In this document: piece by piece, positions 5,367-7,241 of the stretch
Position numbering within the stretch: the stretch's first letter is position 1
Layout of the letters: the number at the start of each line of letters is the position of its first letter
NCBI GenBank assembly: GCA_027593305.1
Contig: JAQCJA010000237.1
Location: 1 to 7,241, forward strand
Source of the DNA: a bacterium
GTDB lineage: Bacteria; Latescibacterota; UBA2968; UBA8231
Reading direction: 5' to 3'
DNA length: 7,241 bases
The notes under the pieces: model-generated
What the model was told of the DNA's origin: nothing
The model's database searches: none
The model's input: only the letters and a program-made list of their open reading frames with translations
Program-made: the position numbers and the translations under genes

Positions 5367-6881
5367 TCACATGATGCCGACGCGGTTCTCGCCACACGCC
5401 TCGAGACGCTCGGCGGGCACGACCATATTCAGTTGCCGCACCTCCGCCGGCGTGAGCTCCGGCAGCCGGTCAACCAGAGCCAGAAACCGCTCAATTTCGG
5501 CTGCTCCTGCGATGTCCTCACCCAGAGTGTGCAGCTTGCGCACATAGTCCGGCCGCGTGAAGGGATGTGCCCCAAGGGAGTGGGCATTCGGATTGTCGAG
5601 TCGTTCCCTGACCGTGGATCCATCCTGCATAGTCACCACGACTTCGGCACCGAATTTCTTGCCATGGAAATCAGGCTCGTGGTAGGCGAGTGTCCACTCG
5701 CTCACTTCCTCAGTGCGGATCTTCTGCCACAGAGCCACGGTCGCAGGCTCATGCGTTCGTGTGCCCGAGTAGCTCTCGACGTGGTGCCAGGTCCCATCCA
5801 CCCAGGCCACAGCGAGGATGTACATGGCGCTGTGGTCGAGAGTTTCCCGGGATGAATCCGGATCCATTTTCTGTGGGTCGCCAGAACCTGTGCCGATGAC
5901 GAAGTGCGTGTGGTGACTCGTCCGAATGACGACCTCGCGAATGTCAGCCAGAGAGATCTGCCGGGCGTGCAGGGCAAAGCCGATGTCGATCAGCGCCTGT
6001 GCCTGATACTCGGCAGAGTGCTCCTTGGTGTACGAGTCGAGAATGGCGCGCAGTGCTTCACCCGGCGTCGGCAGTGGCACCTGATACGTGGCGTCCGGAC
6101 CGGAGAGCATCCAGGCGATGACACCGTCTCGCCCTTCATAGATCGGTGATGGGGCGCATTCGCCCAGAATGGCTCGCCCCACCGCTTCCAGCGCCGTCTT
6201 GCCGGACTGGCCCGGGGCATACGCCTTCCATGAGGTGATCTCCCCCTTGCGCGACTGACGCGTGGCGCAGGCCAGATGCAGGCTCTGGTTGATTGCCTGA
6301 AAGACCGTTTCCGTCGACAGCCCGAGCAGTGTGCCGGTACCGGCAGCAACCGCCGGCGCCAGGTGGGCGACATGGTCGATCTTGTGCTCATGCAGACAGA
6401 TGCCCGTGACCAGGGCCATCTGCGTCTCATATGCGGTCAGGATACCGCGGAGCAGGTCGCTGCCCCCTCTGCCGGTCTGCTGGGCAGCGGCCAGAATTGC
6501 CGGGATCGTGTCGCCGGGGTGCGAATAATCAGCCGCCAGATAGCAGTCATGGAAATCGAGTTCACGCACGGCAACGCCATTGGCCAGCGCCGCCCACTCG
6601 CAATGAAATGTTCTGTCTGCCGCCATTCCAAAAAGGGTGGCACCACCGTTGCCAGGGTGGGCGTATCCCAGCGCCAGGCGTCGAGCATTCACGACGGGGG
6701 TCCGGTTGAGGGAAGCCAGAGCAACAGCGGCATTGTCGATGATGCGATTGCCCACCATCTGCAGAGCCGCAGCATCGACGGGGGCGACGGTTGTGGCCAT
6801 GGCAGCGATCTTCCAGGCCAGTTGCTCCTGGCGCGGTAGGACCTCACCTTCGCCATGTGTGCAAACTTCATGAATCTGCAT
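5367..6881 (-). CDS. prpD: MmgE/PrpD family protein, probable 2-methylcitrate dehydratase
   Basis: This 504-residue cytoplasmic enzyme belongs to the MmgE/PrpD family, whose best-known member dehydrates 2-methylcitrate to 2-methyl-cis-aconitate in propionate breakdown without an iron-sulfur cluster (E. coli PrpD 483 aa). The helical domain covers about 20-270 with RELDFHDCYLAADYSHPGD (106-124), which closely follows the PrpD pattern of a Leu-Asp-Phe-x-Asp, Leu-Ala-Ala and His-Pro-x-Asp series. HKIDHVAHLAPAVAAG (166-181) and SWKAYAPGQSGKTAL (217-231) follow. The second domain contains the Asp349-His350 pair in ETLDHSAMYI and the YHEPDF motif (400-405). The start at 6881 gives the usual N-terminus of this subgroup (MQIHEV, then PRQEQLAWKIA); a 28-residue longer reading up to 6965 runs through the divergent gene and is unlikely. 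GGAG lies 11 nt upstream. No prpB or prpC neighbour is visible, so a relative acting on another hydroxy-di/tricarboxylate is possible. Confidence 0.85.
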   Translation of the reverse strand: MQIHEVCTHGEGEVLPRQEQLAWKIAAMATTVAPVDAAALQMVGNRIIDNAAVALASLNRTPVVNARRLALGYAHPGNGGATLFGMAADRTFHCEWAALANGVAVRELDFHDCYLAADYSHPGDTIPAILAAAQQTGRGGSDLLRGILTAYETQMALVTGICLHEHKIDHVAHLAPAVAAGTGTLLGLSTETVFQAINQSLHLACATRQSRKGEITSWKAYAPGQSGKTALEAVGRAILGECAPSPIYEGRDGVIAWMLSGPDATYQVPLPTPGEALRAILDSYTKEHSAEYQAQALIDIGFALHARQISLADIREVVIRTSHHTHFVIGTGSGDPQKMDPDSSRETLDHSAMYILAVAWVDGTWHHVESYSGTRTHEPATVALWQKIRTEEVSEWTLAYHEPDFHGKKFGAEVVVTMQDGSTVRERLDNPNAHSLGAHPFTRPDYVRKLHTLGEDIAGAAEIERFLALVDRLPELTPAEVRQLNMVVPAERLEACGENRVGIM

Positions 6882-6917
6882 CGGCTGTACAACTCCGGAA
6901 TAGGGACAATAGCTTAC
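6882..6917. promoter_or_regulatory. 36-bp divergent intergenic region between prpD and the hydrolase gene
   Basis: Only 36 bp separate two divergent start codons, and both ribosome-binding sites lie here (GGAG on the minus strand at 6893-6896; AGGGA on the plus strand at 6902-6906, 11 nt before the hydrolase ATG). This is too short for two separate promoters, so at least one promoter must sit inside the opposite gene. A weak minus-strand candidate is TTGATT (complement of 6927-6932) with TATTGT (complement of 6906-6911) at a short 15-bp spacing. No clear plus-strand promoter or operator palindrome was found. Confidence 0.4.
6893..6896 (-). promoter_or_regulatory. Ribosome-binding site GGAG for prpD
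   Basis: Read on the minus strand, GGAG lies 11 nt before the ATG whose complement ends at 6881. It supports that start over the ATG at 6965 and over an internal ATG at 6785 (residue 33 of the short alternative). The spacing is slightly long. Confidence 0.45.
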
Positions 6918-7241
6918 ATGGCTGAAAATCAACTGGGATCCTACGGCCCATGGGCGGCCACGCACCTTGGCACGGCGTTGCCGGGTCTGTCCTTCCGTCG
7001 AGAGGAATTCCGCCGGATTGGGGTCTGGCGCAATCGAGCCCGTGCGCGCATGGTGGAACTACTGGCTGCCCCCGACCTCGGTTCTGCGCCTGCCGTTCGC
7101 GTCGACCGTCGCCACGAATGCGATGGCCTGCACGTGGAAGAACTGTCCTGGCAACTGCCCGCCGGCCCACGGACGAAGGCTGTTTTTCTCAAGCCAGCTG
7201 CGTCCCGCGGTCGCCTGCCGGCGGTATTGGCCCTGCACGAT
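6918..7241 (+). CDS. Alpha/beta hydrolase, dienelactone-hydrolase / acetyl-xylan-esterase-like, N-terminal fragment
   Basis: This open frame runs from the ATG at 6918 to the end of the window (108 codons, no stop), so the gene continues beyond it. The fragment opens MAENQLGSYGPW, then has a charged helical leader (FRREEFRRIGVWRNRARARM, about 26-45), a stretch with LHVEELSWQLPAGPRTKAV, and ends in LPAVLALHD (100-108). That last piece is the beta-strand that precedes the oxyanion-hole glycines (His-Gly-Gly type) of dienelactone-hydrolase and related esterase families. The GP-x-T-x-A-x-FLKP segment before it is typical of proteins in this group that act on small esters, lactones or acylated sugars. 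The catalytic Ser, Asp and His would lie past the window. AGGGA at 6902-6906 is the likely ribosome-binding site. No other frame gives a better reading here. It is transcribed away from prpD, which suggests shared control. Confidence 0.78.
   Translation, partial: MAENQLGSYGPWAATHLGTALPGLSFRREEFRRIGVWRNRARARMVELLAAPDLGSAPAVRVDRRHECDGLHVEELSWQLPAGPRTKAVFLKPAASRGRLPAVLALHD

Noticed and set aside
6882..6965. A 28-residue N-terminal extension of prpD starting at 6965
   Set aside because: It would overlap the divergent hydrolase gene, and the family N-terminus begins at the ATG ending at 6881.
6868..7192. Minus-strand open frames of 83-100 codons at the right end of the window
   Set aside because: The plus strand here reads as a recognisable dienelactone-hydrolase-like N-terminus that is open to the window end; the antisense frames show no motif.

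Overview
The window is a densely packed, GC-rich stretch (visibly above 60% GC; not computed) from a diderm bacterium. It holds eight protein genes with almost no non-coding DNA. I see no RNA genes, insertion sequences, CRISPR arrays or phage genes. The taxon cannot be fixed from sequence alone. The two-parvulin, PpiD-like protein opens with a short basic, Arg/Glu-containing leader followed by one membrane helix ending in a Trp-Gly pair. From memory, that style, the dienelactone-hydrolase-type gene and the paired epimerase-like SDR genes recall uncultured FCB-group or related lineages (Latescibacterota, Gemmatimonadota, Poribacteria-like) at least as much as Gammaproteobacteria. This is an impression, not a search result.

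Layout. Positions 1-5353 hold six co-directional plus-strand genes with gaps of 6, 19, 28, 7 and 2 nt: the 3' end of a peptide/nickel-type ABC transporter ATPase; a membrane-anchored SurA/PpiD-type parvulin foldase; a beta-hydroxyacid dehydrogenase of the tartronate-semialdehyde reductase/3-hydroxyisobutyrate dehydrogenase family; NAD kinase; and two tandem SDR-type NAD(P)-binding proteins. The spacing and overlapping ribosome-binding sites suggest one transcript, though this is inferred. After a 13-nt convergent gap, a PrpD-type 2-methylcitrate dehydratase family gene runs on the minus strand (5367-6881). Only 36 nt separate its start from that of a divergent plus-strand alpha/beta-hydrolase (dienelactone-hydrolase-like), which runs off the window end.

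How it may work together. A solute importer, a hydroxyacid dehydrogenase, uronate-dehydrogenase-like SDRs, a hydroxy-di/tricarboxylate dehydratase and an ester/lactone hydrolase are the kinds of enzymes found in loci for uptake and breakdown of carboxylic or sugar acids. The NAD kinase could supply NADP(H) to the dehydrogenase, whose sequence after beta-2 (Asn-Arg-Ser) hints at NADP(H) use. The substrate cannot be read from the sequence. The parvulin foldase and NAD kinase may simply be housekeeping genes that share the transcript.

The most unusual points are the tandem SDR pair with complementary active-site losses, the divergent signature of the NAD kinase, the split parvulin signatures of the foldase, and an aspartate-rich 18-bp tandem repeat appended to the ABC ATPase. 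Nothing here amounts to a clearly new defence or mobile system.
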